Notes under the pieces: model-generated
Database searches by the model: none
The model's input: the letters and a program-made list of their open reading frames with translations, nothing else
What the model was told of the DNA's origin: nothing
Made by a program: the position numbers and the translations under genes
Part shown: positions 54,393-63,138 of the stretch, in pieces
How the letters are laid out: each line of letters opens with the position of its first letter
Position numbering within the stretch: position 1 is the stretch's first letter
NCBI RefSeq assembly: GCF_003065405.1
Contig: NZ_CP026947.1
Location: forward strand, 2,294,001 to 2,358,000
Source of the DNA: Corynebacterium yudongzhengii
GTDB taxonomy: Bacteria > Actinomycetota > Actinomycetes > Mycobacteriales > Mycobacteriaceae
DNA length: 64,000 bases
Direction: 5' to 3'

Positions 54393-54626
54393 TTTTTGTT
54401 CCTTTCATCAACATCGTTCGCAGTTCTGTGTGATCGCGCCTCGGTCAGACATAGACACGTCCTTCAAATACGGCCATCACCAGCCACAACGACTGTGACT
54501 ATAAGGATCCCCCACAAAGGGCAGCGAGTACACACCACAGGGGATTTACGGTTCCGATGGACACCCCTGCCCCGGCCCACCCTGTCCGTTAGTACCGCTT
54601 TGCGAGCACCGCCGACAGTGACGCCC

Positions 54627-55491
54627 CTACACCACTGCGCTTAAACCTCGCGGAACAATCACCGGGCGCGAGCTCTGGGGGTCATCCCACACCTCCGCCT
54701 CGAGCCCATAGACGCGCGCGAGTGCATCCGGCGTCAGCGCCTCTTTGGGGCTTCCCTGGGCCAAGACCTCGCCGTCTTTCATGATGAAAATGGTATCCGA
54801 GTATTGGCTCGCCAGGGTCAGATCATGCAGCACCATCACCACGGTTTTCCCGGCCTCGGCCTGGCGGCGAACCAACTGCAGCATCACGATGGCGTTGGCG
54901 GGATCGAGGAAGGTGGTGGGCTCGTCGAGAAGAATCACCGGCGTATCCTGCGCCAGGACCATCGCCAGCCACACGCGTTGGCGCTGCCCGCCCGACAGGG
55001 AATCGACGCTGCTGTCCAGCAGGTGGGCGATATTGGTCTCGTCGCAGGCTTTTTCGACGGCTCGCTTATCGATGTCCGACAGTCCCCCAAACCTGCGCTG
55101 CCACGGATGGCGGCCGCGCGCCACGAGCGAGCCAACCTGCAAGCCTTCCGGCGCCAGGGGGTGCTGCGGCAGCATGGACACTAATCGCGCGGCGGCGTTG
55201 GCGTTGAGATCATGAAGGTTTTTCCCCTGCACCCGCACGGATCCGGCGCTGGGGGGTGAGCACTTTGGACATAGATTTCAGCAGTGTCGATTTGCCGCAG
55301 CCGTTAGGCCCGATCAGGGTGGTCACATTGCCGGCGCGGGCCTGCAGGCTAATCCCTTTGACCACATCCCGGCCGTCTCGATACCCAACGCGCAGATCGG
55401 TGACCTCGAGCGGAGCGATGTCACTGTGTACCGTCTGCGCCCTGGAGGTGGTCGTCTTCGTGGTGGCGTGCTCTACATCCGGAAGTGCCAT
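54627..55491 (-). pseudogene. Siderophore ABC transporter ATPase (FecE/FhuC-like), frameshifted
   Basis: About 287 residues when corrected. N-terminal half: Walker A GPNGCGKSTLLKSM near 60. A CCCCCC run (plus-strand GGGGGG at 55251-55256) holds one base too many; with five the frame continues LTPSAGSVRVQGKNLHDLNA. Downstream are the Q-loop SMLPQHP, signature LSGGQRQRVWLAMVLAQ, Walker B VILLDEPTTFLD and switch His VLHDLTLA. It would power the divergent binding protein and permeases. A DtxR-type box lies directly before its ATG. Broken as written, so the importer lacks its own ATPase unless another stands in. Confidence 0.82.
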
Positions 55492-55510
55492 AGAGGCTAG
55501 CCTAGCCTAA
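55492..55510. promoter_or_regulatory. DtxR-type iron box before the ATPase gene
   Basis: AGAGGCTAGCCTAGCCTAA matches the DtxR/IdeR consensus TTAGGTTAGCCTAACCTAA at 15 of 19 positions and keeps the core TAGCCTA. It touches the ATPase start codon, so DtxR with iron would block transcription there. Confidence 0.7.
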
Positions 55511-55614
55511 GAATTTCGCGATTTTCCGGTTCTTTGAGTGTGCGCAAGATCCCGTTACTGGATCGTCGCATCCGCCACGCTGCGCAGCGTGCGCCCCATC
55601 ACTAACCCAGAGAA

Positions 55615-55633
55615 TAAGGGTAGCCTTGCCTAA
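55615..55633. promoter_or_regulatory. DtxR-type iron box before the binding-protein gene
   Basis: TAAGGGTAGCCTTGCCTAA matches the same consensus at 15 of 19 positions, 66 bp upstream of the binding-protein start. Together with the other box it makes both sides of the divergent promoter iron-repressed. Confidence 0.7.
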
Positions 55634-55698
55634 ATCAGGTGCGGTGTGTTTACTATTATTGCGATCAGCACCCCTGCCAATCCCTAGCCGAGGACACC

Positions 55699-56652
55699 AT
55701 GGACCGATTCACCAAGCGCCTGCCCGCCGCCGGAGCTGCGGTCGCCTCCGCCGCACTCGTTCTTACTGGCTGCTCGAAGGGCGAAGGCGAACCCACCCCG
55801 GACGCGGCTGCCAACAACAACGAGGAACAGCGGGTCGCCGCTGTCGGCCTCGGAGATGCCGATACCCTGCTTGCCTTGGACATCACCCCCGTAGCGATTG
55901 CCCCGTGGGGCACCGAAGGCGACGTGGAAGAGCCCGGAGTGGGGCCCTGGTCGAAAGATCTGATCGGCGATGCGGAGCCGACCGTCATCTACAACACCGC
56001 GCAAGGATTTACGGCCGACGTCCTCGAAGAGATCTCCTCGGCCGATCCCACGCAGATCATCGCCGTTAACCAGGCCGTCGACGCGGAAGCCTACGACGCG
56101 CTCGAGGCCATCGCACCCACCACCGTCAGGCCCGAGGAACACGAGGACTGGCAGGTCCCCTGGGATGTGCAGATCGAGACGATCGCCGAGGCCGTTGACA
56201 AAAAGGAAGAAGGCGACGAGCTCGTCGAGGAGACGAACCAGAAGTTCGCGGACTTCAAAGACTCCCACGCTGAGCTACAGGGCAAGACCGCAGCGATCGT
56301 CATGCCCTACGAAGGAAAGCTCGGCCTTTACACCCCTGGTGATGGCCGCGGGCAGTTCATCGAGAACCTCGGGTTCACCATTCCGGAGGAACTCGAAGGC
56401 GATGGCTCCAGCTTCTTCGTGGACTACGCGCCGGAGAACTACGCGGAGCTCAACGACGTGGACTACCTGTTTGTTCTGGACTACAACGGCGCCGTCGACA
56501 CCATTAAGGAAGACCAGACCTTCCAGAATCTCGACATCGTCAAAGACGGGCGCGTCCACTACTTCTCCACTGATGTGGGCAACGCCATGAGCATGCCGAA
56601 TCCCGTGACCATTCCGTGGGTCATCGATCAGTTCGACGATCAGCTCTCCTAA
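55699..56652 (+). CDS. Iron-siderophore ABC transporter substrate-binding lipoprotein
   Basis: 317-residue cluster A-II binding protein (FhuD/FepB/FecB type). Lipobox LTGC gives lipid on Cys25. The first lobe contains VAAVGLGDADTLLALDITPVAI, a long connecting helix follows (IAEAVDKKEEGDELVEETNQ), and the second lobe has IVMPYEGKLGLYTPGDGRGQ and LFVLDYNGAV. ATG 55699 has GAGG upstream and puts the signal peptide at the start. Cotranscribed with two FecCD permeases; DtxR box upstream. The ligand, a ferric siderophore or heme-like compound, is not known. Confidence 0.88.
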   Translation: MDRFTKRLPAAGAAVASAALVLTGCSKGEGEPTPDAAANNNEEQRVAAVGLGDADTLLALDITPVAIAPWGTEGDVEEPGVGPWSKDLIGDAEPTVIYNTAQGFTADVLEEISSADPTQIIAVNQAVDAEAYDALEAIAPTTVRPEEHEDWQVPWDVQIETIAEAVDKKEEGDELVEETNQKFADFKDSHAELQGKTAAIVMPYEGKLGLYTPGDGRGQFIENLGFTIPEELEGDGSSFFVDYAPENYAELNDVDYLFVLDYNGAVDTIKEDQTFQNLDIVKDGRVHYFSTDVGNAMSMPNPVTIPWVIDQFDDQLS

Positions 56653-56659
56653 AAACACC

Positions 56660-57679
56660 GTGCAAACAGTGACACGGGCGAAAAACACGACACCGAAACA
56701 TTTAGCGATCACGATTCTTGGGGGCATCGCGGTCCTGTTGCTGGTCGCATCGCTGTTCCTCGGCTCCCGGATGCTCGCGCCTGCCGACGTGATCGCCGGA
56801 CTGAGCGGCACCGCCCCTGCCGAGATCCGCGATCTCGTGTGGGATCTACGCATCCCGAGAACGCTCTTGGCGTTCTTCGCCGGAGCCGCACTCGCCGTCG
56901 CAGGGCTGCTCACCCAGTCATGGACGGGAAACCCGCTGGCAGATCCCGGGATTATCGGCATCACTGCGGGCGCGTCGTTTTTCGTTGCCCTAGGCGCCGT
57001 GTCGGGGTTCGCGATCACCGCGGGGAGCAGAACGTTCTCGGCGTTGATCGGCTCCGCGCTGGCCGTCTTGCTCGTCGTCTTCCTCGCCCACCGGTCATTG
57101 AACCCTCTGGCTTTAGTGCTAGCGGGAGTAGGCGTGTCCGCCTCTCTGCAGTCGGCGGCCGTCGTCATCGGTTTGTTTTCGACCGAGGTACTGGAAAGCA
57201 TGCGCCGCTGGACCGTCGGTTCGACGTTCGGGCGCTCCTACGAAGATGTGGCGATCGCGGGCTGCGGGCTGCTCATTGGCCTGGTCTTAGCGGCTCTGGC
57301 TGCCCGCCCGCTCGATTTGCTCGCCATGGGCGAGGAGACCTCGACCGCCCTCGGCGGTTCACCGCTGCGCGCCCGGCTTCTAGCGACCACCGGAATTGTC
57401 ATCCTCGCAGGTTGCGCTACCGCCGCGGCGGGCCCGATTGCTTTCGTCGGCTTTGCCGTGCCCCATTTTCTGCGCGCCTGGCTGGGTCCACGCGTCGTCG
57501 TGCTCGTGGCGCCCGCCGCTCTCCTCGGCGGGGTGGCGGTTCTCATCGCTGATATCGTCGGCCGTTTGATCATGCGCCCCGGCGAGTTGGAAATGGCGAT
57601 CGTGGTCTCCATGATCGGCGCTCCCCTGCTGATCATTGCCGTGAAGCGGGGCCTGGGGTGGAAGAAGGACACTATCTAA
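56660..57679 (+). CDS. FecCD-family siderophore ABC permease, first subunit
   Basis: 339-residue permease with about ten helices. FecCD landmarks: PRTLLAFFAGAALAVAGLLTQ near 74, NPLADPGIIGITAGAS near 93, GSTFGRSYEDV near 190 and the coupling loop ALGGSPLRARLLATTGIVIL near 232. GTG 56660 is 7 bp after the binding-protein stop. The stop is immediately followed by the second permease ATG. Two different permeases form the membrane channel. Confidence 0.9.
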   Translation: MQTVTRAKNTTPKHLAITILGGIAVLLLVASLFLGSRMLAPADVIAGLSGTAPAEIRDLVWDLRIPRTLLAFFAGAALAVAGLLTQSWTGNPLADPGIIGITAGASFFVALGAVSGFAITAGSRTFSALIGSALAVLLVVFLAHRSLNPLALVLAGVGVSASLQSAAVVIGLFSTEVLESMRRWTVGSTFGRSYEDVAIAGCGLLIGLVLAALAARPLDLLAMGEETSTALGGSPLRARLLATTGIVILAGCATAAAGPIAFVGFAVPHFLRAWLGPRVVVLVAPAALLGGVAVLIADIVGRLIMRPGELEMAIVVSMIGAPLLIIAVKRGLGWKKDTI

Positions 57680-58723
57680 ATGCCGACCACGCTCGACGAG
57701 TTACACACCTTGCACACACGTCGGCGCCGCCGTTCCACCGTGGTGCTGCTGGTTTTTCTCCTCATCACCGCCGGGGCGTATGTGGCGCTGCTGAGCCTAG
57801 GGGCTCTGCAGCTTTCTCCCGTGGAAGTCATTGACGTTCTCACCGGCGGAGGTAGTCGTTCCCATATCAACGTGATCTGGGACCTTCGCCTTCCGGTCGC
57901 GCTCGCGACGGTTATTATCGGCGCTGCTCTGGGAATGGCCGGGGCCTGGAGCCAAACCATGTCGCGTAACCCGTTGGCCTCACCCGACGTGCTGGGAGTG
58001 ACCGGGGGTGCCTCCGTCGCAGTGGTGCTGGGCACCATTTCTACGCGACCAGAATTCGCCCAGGACATCCCGACCTTCTGGTGGCGCGCAGCCCTCGCCA
58101 TGTTGGGATCTTTAGCGATCGTCGTCGTCCTGAGTCTTTTAGGAGGAGTGGGCACCAGCCAAAGGATTGTTCTTATTGGGTTCTCCCTCTCGCTCATGTG
58201 TCATGCGGTAGTCAGTTACCTCCTGCTGAAGACGCAGATCCTGCGCGCCGCAGAGGCACAGACCTGGCTCGCGGGCGCCACCGGCTTCATCCGCATGGAC
58301 GCCATCGCCCCACTCTGTCTCGCCTTAGTGCCTTTCCTCATCGTCGGGGCGTGGTGCGCGAAAGACCTCCCCGTGCTTGCTCACGACGATGTCTCTGCCA
58401 CTATGCTCGGCGTCAACGTCCGTATGCAGCGCGCCCTATTGCTCCTCGCCACCACGGGCATAGCCGCTGTCGTCGTCTCCGTCGCCGGGCCCATCGGTTT
58501 CGTGGCGTTGCTCGCCCCACATGGCGCCCGGCTTCTCACGGGAAACGCCCCGCCCTCACCGATCGTAGCTGGGGCTGCAGGAGCGGCACTGCTGTCGGTC
58601 TGCGCTGTGATCGAAAGACTCTTGCCGGTCACCGCTCCGGTTGGCGCAATCACGTCAGTTATCGGCGGCATTGCCCTCGTCGTCCTCATCGGGCGGCATA
58701 GTTCACGAGCCTTCCGCCGCTAG
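57680..58723 (+). CDS. FecCD-family siderophore ABC permease, second subunit
   Basis: 347-residue partner permease. The start MPTTLDELHTLHTRRRRR is basic, then about ten helices. Motifs: WDLRLPVALATVIIGAALGMAGAWSQT near 70, NPLASPDVLGVTGGAS near 100, and GPIGFVALLAPHGARLLTG near 275, the last typical of FecCD proteins. It starts directly after the previous stop and ends the operon. No ATPase follows; the only ATPase gene of the cluster is the frameshifted divergent one. Confidence 0.9.
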   Translation: MPTTLDELHTLHTRRRRRSTVVLLVFLLITAGAYVALLSLGALQLSPVEVIDVLTGGGSRSHINVIWDLRLPVALATVIIGAALGMAGAWSQTMSRNPLASPDVLGVTGGASVAVVLGTISTRPEFAQDIPTFWWRAALAMLGSLAIVVVLSLLGGVGTSQRIVLIGFSLSLMCHAVVSYLLLKTQILRAAEAQTWLAGATGFIRMDAIAPLCLALVPFLIVGAWCAKDLPVLAHDDVSATMLGVNVRMQRALLLLATTGIAAVVVSVAGPIGFVALLAPHGARLLTGNAPPSPIVAGAAGAALLSVCAVIERLLPVTAPVGAITSVIGGIALVVLIGRHSSRAFRR

Positions 58724-58956
58724 CCCCGGCTTCTTTTACGTTATTGCTGGGATGCCGTGGAGGGCTCATTCTCTGGGGCGGCGACAAGACCCCGTGCGGC
58801 TTTATCGCGTTCCGCTACCGTCAGCCCGCTATAGTTCTCCATCATTAAGTGTCAGATGCGGTTTGTTTGTACCGCTTCTCCGGCAAGACGGTAGCGACGA
58901 TGTCGGGGTAATTGGTAAAAGCCATCCGGCTTTGGCAGTCACGTCCCAGGCCCCAG

Positions 58957-59033
58957 CGGCGCAGATGACAGTGCGTCCCGCGTACCTATGAGTTCCCCGG
59001 GATTCATCAATTTCCGATTACGCACATGCGTAA
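58957..59033 (-). repeat. Dispersed 77-bp repeat, family A, copy 3
   Basis: On the minus strand it reads TTACGCATGTGCGTAA at its start and aligns without gaps over 77 bp to 18498-18574 and 18582-18658. The same second palindrome, CTATGCCGCGGCATAG (59048-59063), lies 14 bp upstream on that strand, as in the 18-kb locus, where the gap is larger. Confidence 0.75.
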
Positions 59034-59112
59034 AAACTCAGTCCGCACTATGCCGCGGCATAGTCGTAGGCCCGTTCCATTCTCCACCAAACAACACAAT
59101 AAGTATCAGCAC

Positions 59113-59149
59113 TTCAGGCCGCCCACCGGCAAACGGTGGACGGCCTGAA
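59113..59149. terminator. Hairpin terminator after pck
   Basis: Arms TTCAGGCCGCCCACCG (59113-59128) and CGGTGGACGGCCTGAA (59134-59149) pair over 16 bp with one mismatch around GCAAA, 25 bp past the pck stop. The following sequence on the minus strand is only moderately T-rich. Confidence 0.7.
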
Positions 59150-59173
59150 TTAGCTAAGGTCAGCTAGCGCAGC

Positions 59174-60997
59174 TTAAGCGTTGCGGGCGCGAGCCTTGAG
59201 CTCGTTGATCTGGTTGTAGATCTCCTCCGGCACGCGCGCGCCGAGGGTGTACAGGTACTGCGCCGATTCCTCGGCGTTGCGCTGCCACTCTTCCGGGTTG
59301 ACAGCCAATGCTTCCGCGACGTCTTCGGCCGGGGCATCCAGACCCTCGAGGTCGAGGTCCTCCGGGCGCGCGGTGTAGCCGACGAGCGTCTCAGCGGCGC
59401 CGGCCTTACCCTCGCAGCGCTCGGTGATCCACTTCAGAACGCGGGAGTTCTCGCCGAATCCGGGCCAGAGGAAGCGTCCGTCGGAACCCCGGCGGAACCA
59501 GTTGACCAGGAAGATCTTCGGCAGCTTGTCACCGCCGCGCTCACCCATGTCCAGCCAGTTCTGGAAGTAGTCACCGATGTTGTAGCCGGTGAACGGCAGC
59601 ATCGCCATCGGGTCGTGGCGCAGGGAGCCCACCGAAGCCTCGGCGGAGGCCGCGGTCTGACCGGAGGCCAGCGTCGCGCCGATCATGGTGCCGTTGTTCC
59701 AATCGAAGGACTCGGTGACCAGCGGGACGGTGTCCGGGCGGCGGCCGCCGAACAGGATGGCGTCGAGCTTGACGCCCTTCCAGTCGTCGTATTCCGGCGC
59801 CGCGGTCGGGCACTGCGCGATCGGGATGGTGTAGCGGGAGTTCGGGTGGGCCGCCTTGTCGTTGGACTCCGGGGTCCAGTCGTTGCCCTTCCAGTCGATG
59901 AGGTGGTCCGGGGTCTCCCCGTCGATGCCCTCCCACCAGACGTCGCCGTCATCGGTCAGCGCAACGTTGGTGTAGATGATGTTGCCCGGCTCCATGGACT
60001 TCATGGCGATCGGGTTGGAGTCGTAGCTGGTGCCCGGCGCGACACCGAAGAAACCATTCTCCGGGTTGACGGCGTAGAGGCCGTCCTCGCGCAGGTGCAG
60101 CCAGGCGATGTCGTCGCCGACGACCTCGGCCTTCCAGCCCTCGATGGTCGGGGTGATCATCGCGAGGTTGGTCTTGCCGCAGGCCGAAGGGAAGGCGCCC
60201 GCGATGTGGAAGACCTTGCCCTCCGGGTTGGTCAGCTTGAGGATGAGCATGTGCTCAGCCATCCAGCCCTCTTCCTGGGCCATCTTGGAGGCGATACGCA
60301 GGGCGTAGCACTTCTTCGCGAGGATGGCGTTGCCGCCGTAGCCCGAGCCGTAGGACCAGATCTCCTTGGTCTCCGGGAAGTGGGTGATGTACTTGGTTTC
60401 GTTGCACGGCCAGGGAACATCCTCTTCGCCTTCGGCGAGCGGGTGGCCCACCGAGTGCAGGCAGGGCACGAATTCGCCGTCGGTGCCGATCTTGTCGAGG
60501 GCCTGCTGGCCCATGCGGGTCATGATGCCCATGGACAGCACGACGTAGGCAGAGTCGGTGAGCTGGACGCCGAGCTTCGGGTCCGGGTCGCTGATCGGGC
60601 CCATGCAGAAGGGCACGACGTACATGGTGCGACCCTTCATGGAGCCCTGGAAGTGCTCACGCATCTCTTCCTTCATCGCCTTCGGCGGGGCCCAGTGGTT
60701 GGTCGAACCGGCATCCTTCTCGCTTTCGGTGCAGATGAAGGTGCGCGACTCGACGCGGGCAACGTCGGACGGGTTGGAACGGGCGAGGTAGCTGTTGGGC
60801 CGCTTCTCCTCGTTCAACTTGATCAGGGTGCCTGCCTCGACCAGCTCGGCAGAAAGGCGGTCGGCTTCCTCGCGGGAGCCGTCGATGAAGACAACGCTCT
60901 CCGGCTGCATCAGCTCCACGGCTTCGTTGATCCAGCTGATCAGCTGCTCATTGTCGGTCGGCGCTTCGCCGACCAGGCCCTTGATTGCGGTGGTCAT
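59174..60997 (-). CDS. pck: Phosphoenolpyruvate carboxykinase (GTP)
   Basis: 607-residue GTP-dependent PEPCK converting oxaloacetate and GTP to PEP, GDP and CO2, the gluconeogenic step. Kinase loop [12 protein letters not shown] near 270 includes the reactive Cys; [11 protein letters not shown] near 105, [15 protein letters not shown] near 320 and [13 protein letters not shown] near 415 are specific to the GTP form. Start ATG 60997. The gene is intact and codon use is even. Placed between accessory DNA (left) and trmB-NYN-mmpL3 (right), as in related genomes. A long upstream region carries a possible operator. Confidence 0.95.
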   Translation of the reverse strand: MTTAIKGLVGEAPTDNEQLISWINEAVELMQPESVVFIDGSREEADRLSAELVEAGTLIKLNEEKRPNSYLARSNPSDVARVESRTFICTESEKDAGSTNHWAPPKAMKEEMREHFQGSMKGRTMYVVPFCMGPISDPDPKLGVQLTDSAYVVLSMGIMTRMGQQALDKIGTDGEFVPCLHSVGHPLAEGEEDVPWPCNETKYITHFPETKEIWSYGSGYGGNAILAKKCYALRIASKMAQEEGWMAEHMLILKLTNPEGKVFHIAGAFPSACGKTNLAMITPTIEGWKAEVVGDDIAWLHLREDGLYAVNPENGFFGVAPGTSYDSNPIAMKSMEPGNIIYTNVALTDDGDVWWEGIDGETPDHLIDWKGNDWTPESNDKAAHPNSRYTIPIAQCPTAAPEYDDWKGVKLDAILFGGRRPDTVPLVTESFDWNNGTMIGATLASGQTAASAEASVGSLRHDPMAMLPFTGYNIGDYFQNWLDMGERGGDKLPKIFLVNWFRRGSDGRFLWPGFGENSRVLKWITERCEGKAGAAETLVGYTARPEDLDLEGLDAPAEDVAEALAVNPEEWQRNAEESAQYLYTLGARVPEEIYNQINELKARARNA

Positions 60998-61538
60998 GCA
61001 TTCTCCTGACTAAGTAAGCGTCAACGGTGAGTTACCAGCTCCGGGATGCTGCGCACCCGAAGCGGACGCGGCGAACCCTTCGCTCTCGCACCTCCAGAAT
61101 ATCCACTCCCACCGACCTCGCGCACCTTAACTTTGCGCAGGCAAAGTCCACTGGTCATAAACAGTGCGCCCACCCGCGAAGGCCCCGGATAGGCCCCCGC
61201 AAAACTTGACCAGCACCACACCAAATCCACCCCCGAAGCGGGGTATAGCGCCCGGCCACACCACACATTCACACCCCTGCCAAGGCCAGGTTCGCACAGT
61301 GACAGTGCCATAGGCACAGCTTGTTAGATAGTCCCATTCCCCTGTTACCCCCGCTGCGCATTCCTTTTCGTCTGCAAACAACCGGCGGAGCACGCCCAGC
61401 CCGCGGACACCTCGACGACACCACCGCCCCACACCGCCACTAGCAAAGAGGTCATAACCTCTCGCGCGTGTCACAGGAACTCTTTAAAACCCCCGCAGAG
61501 ATTTGTGTTGCCGCACGTCACGTGAACAATAGGTAGCG
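60998..61538. other. 541-bp divergent promoter region pck / trmB
   Basis: No convincing gene. The pck-proximal part contains an inverted repeat (61130-61147). The trmB-proximal part is AT-richer (aactctttaaaac at 61479-61491). The sequence looks long enough for several regulators, as expected for a gluconeogenic gene. Confidence 0.6.
61130..61147. promoter_or_regulatory. Inverted repeat ACTTTGC-GCAG-GCAAAGT upstream of pck
   Basis: Perfect 7-bp arms, 133 bp before the pck start. The half-site CTTTGC/GCAAAG resembles the RamB motif of C. glutamicum acetate-metabolism genes. RamB control of pck is only inferred here. Confidence 0.4.
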
Positions 61539-62348
61539 ATGAACGTTTCACACCCGCACCCCGCCGACGCGACCCACACTGGCCTCGGCGAGCTCCCCGC
61601 CGGCCGCCCGCCGCAGACCGAGTTCCGCGACGGCCTCGATTATCCACGCCTCGGCCAGGTCACCTTCCGCCGCGGCACGCTGACCGATAATCAGCAGGCC
61701 CTGTTCAACGAACACTGGCCGCGACTGGGCACCGTGCTGCACGACGAGGTCATCGACCTCGACGAGTGGTTCGGCCGCAGCAATCACCCCACCATCGTCG
61801 AGATCGGCTCCGGCACCGGCACCTCGACCGCGGCGATGGCCCCGCTGGAAGCTAACACCAACGTCATCGCCGTCGAGCTGTACAAGCCGGGCCTGGCAAA
61901 GCTACTGGGCTCCGTCGTGCGCGGCGGCATCGATAACGTGCGCATGATCCGCGGCGACGGCATCGAGGTACTCGCCCGCATGTTCGCGCCGAACACGCTC
62001 GACGGCGTCCGTATCTTCTTTCCCGATCCCTGGCCGAAGGCCCGCCACCACAAACGTCGCATCATCCAGTCCGGCCCGCTGCGGCTCATTGCCTCCCGTC
62101 TCAAGCCGGGTGGGGTACTGCACGTCGCCACCGATCACGCGGACTACGCGGAGTGGATCGACGAGCTGGTCCACGTCGAAGATCTCCTCGAGTACAAAGG
62201 CTGGCCCTGGCCGGAAGCCCCGCTTCTGACAGACCGGCAGGTCATCACCAAGTTCGAGGGCAAGGGCCTCGATAAGGACCATGTGATCCACGAGTATCTG
62301 TGGCGTCGTACGGAGGCCGAGAACCCGGATACCGTCGTAAAGCCGTAG
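61539..62348 (+). CDS. trmB: tRNA (guanine46-N7)-methyltransferase
   Basis: 269-residue SAM enzyme modifying G46 in the variable loop of tRNAs. SAM site [16 protein letters not shown] near 87; the TrmB signature [16 protein letters not shown] near 165; catalytic-domain end [12 protein letters not shown] near 200. An N-terminal extension of about 50 residues precedes the domain, usual in Corynebacteriales. In this order it leads to the NYN gene and mmpL3. Confidence 0.93.
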   Translation: MNVSHPHPADATHTGLGELPAGRPPQTEFRDGLDYPRLGQVTFRRGTLTDNQQALFNEHWPRLGTVLHDEVIDLDEWFGRSNHPTIVEIGSGTGTSTAAMAPLEANTNVIAVELYKPGLAKLLGSVVRGGIDNVRMIRGDGIEVLARMFAPNTLDGVRIFFPDPWPKARHHKRRIIQSGPLRLIASRLKPGGVLHVATDHADYAEWIDELVHVEDLLEYKGWPWPEAPLLTDRQVITKFEGKGLDKDHVIHEYLWRRTEAENPDTVVKP

Positions 62349-62432
62349 ACTCGATACGGTGCCGCTTCCGGGAAACCGGCCGCGGCCCGCGCTTTTTGAG
62401 AATATTTCTGACATCGACAAAGGACGTTCATC

Positions 62433-63113
62433 GTGAGTGATATCCACGAGTCGACCCACCACTACAGCCCTGGTGCCGCCCCCGGCCCCGACGGGCTCCT
62501 GCTCGTCTGGGACGCCCCGAACCTCGACATGGGACTGGGTGCGATCCTCGGTGGGCGCCCCACCGCGGCGTATCGCCCGCGTTTCGACGCCATCGGTCGC
62601 TGGCTCATCAACGAAGCCAACCAGCTCTCCGCCGAGCTGCACACCCGCCTCGAGCCGGAGGCCACCGTGTTCACCAACGTCTCCCCCGGCGGCGCGGACG
62701 TCGTCCGCCCGTGGGTGGAGGCGCTGCGCAACGTGGGTTTCGCGGTCTTCGCGAAGCCGAAGGTCACCGAGGATTCGGACGTCGATCCGGACATGCTCGC
62801 CCACATCGAGCGCCGCCGCTCGGAGGGCACGCTGCGCGGGCTCGTCGTTGCCAGCGCCGACGGCCAGAACTTCCACGAGACCATCAATGAGCTTATCGAC
62901 GACGGCCTCCCCGTCACCGTCCTCGGCTTCCACGAGCACTCCGCCTGGGCCCTGTCGGACGACGCCATTCACTTCGTCGACCTCGAGGAGATCCCCGGGG
63001 TCTTCCGCGAGCCGCTGCCGCGTATCAACCTGGACAAGCTGCCGGACGAGGGCGCCTGCCTGCAGCCGTTCCGCCCGCTGACGTCCTTGCTCAACAGCCG
63101 CCAGGGTTCCTGA
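62433..63113 (+). CDS. NYN-domain (PIN-like) nuclease protein
   Basis: 226-residue protein of the NYN/LabA-like PIN superfamily. Acidic residues expected of the metal site: Asp in LLVWDAPNLDMGLG near 25, Asp in VDPDMLAHIERRR near 130, and Asp in VVASADGQNFHETI near 150. RNA cleavage is the family's expected role. The homologue Rv0207c (from memory) sits between trmB and mmpL3 as well. GTG 62433. The mmpL3 gene starts 25 bp after its stop. A role tied to MmpL3 is not known. Confidence 0.82.
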   Translation: MSDIHESTHHYSPGAAPGPDGLLLVWDAPNLDMGLGAILGGRPTAAYRPRFDAIGRWLINEANQLSAELHTRLEPEATVFTNVSPGGADVVRPWVEALRNVGFAVFAKPKVTEDSDVDPDMLAHIERRRSEGTLRGLVVASADGQNFHETINELIDDGLPVTVLGFHEHSAWALSDDAIHFVDLEEIPGVFREPLPRINLDKLPDEGACLQPFRPLTSLLNSRQGS

Positions 63114-63138
63114 TAGCACGAAAAGGAGGCACCGCGCC

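Larger units (their letters stand above)
58724..59173. other. 450-bp gene-free region between siderophore operon and pck
   Basis: No convincing gene. It contains the third copy of family A repeat (58957-59033, minus), its associated palindrome CTATGCCGCGGCATAG (59048-59063), and the terminator of pck (59113-59149). Confidence 0.7.

Noticed and set aside
61490..61530. GlxR/CRP-type site (TGTG...TCAC) upstream of trmB
   Set aside because: The half-sites TGTG and TCAC are separated by 10 bp or more, not the required 6, and are not symmetrical.
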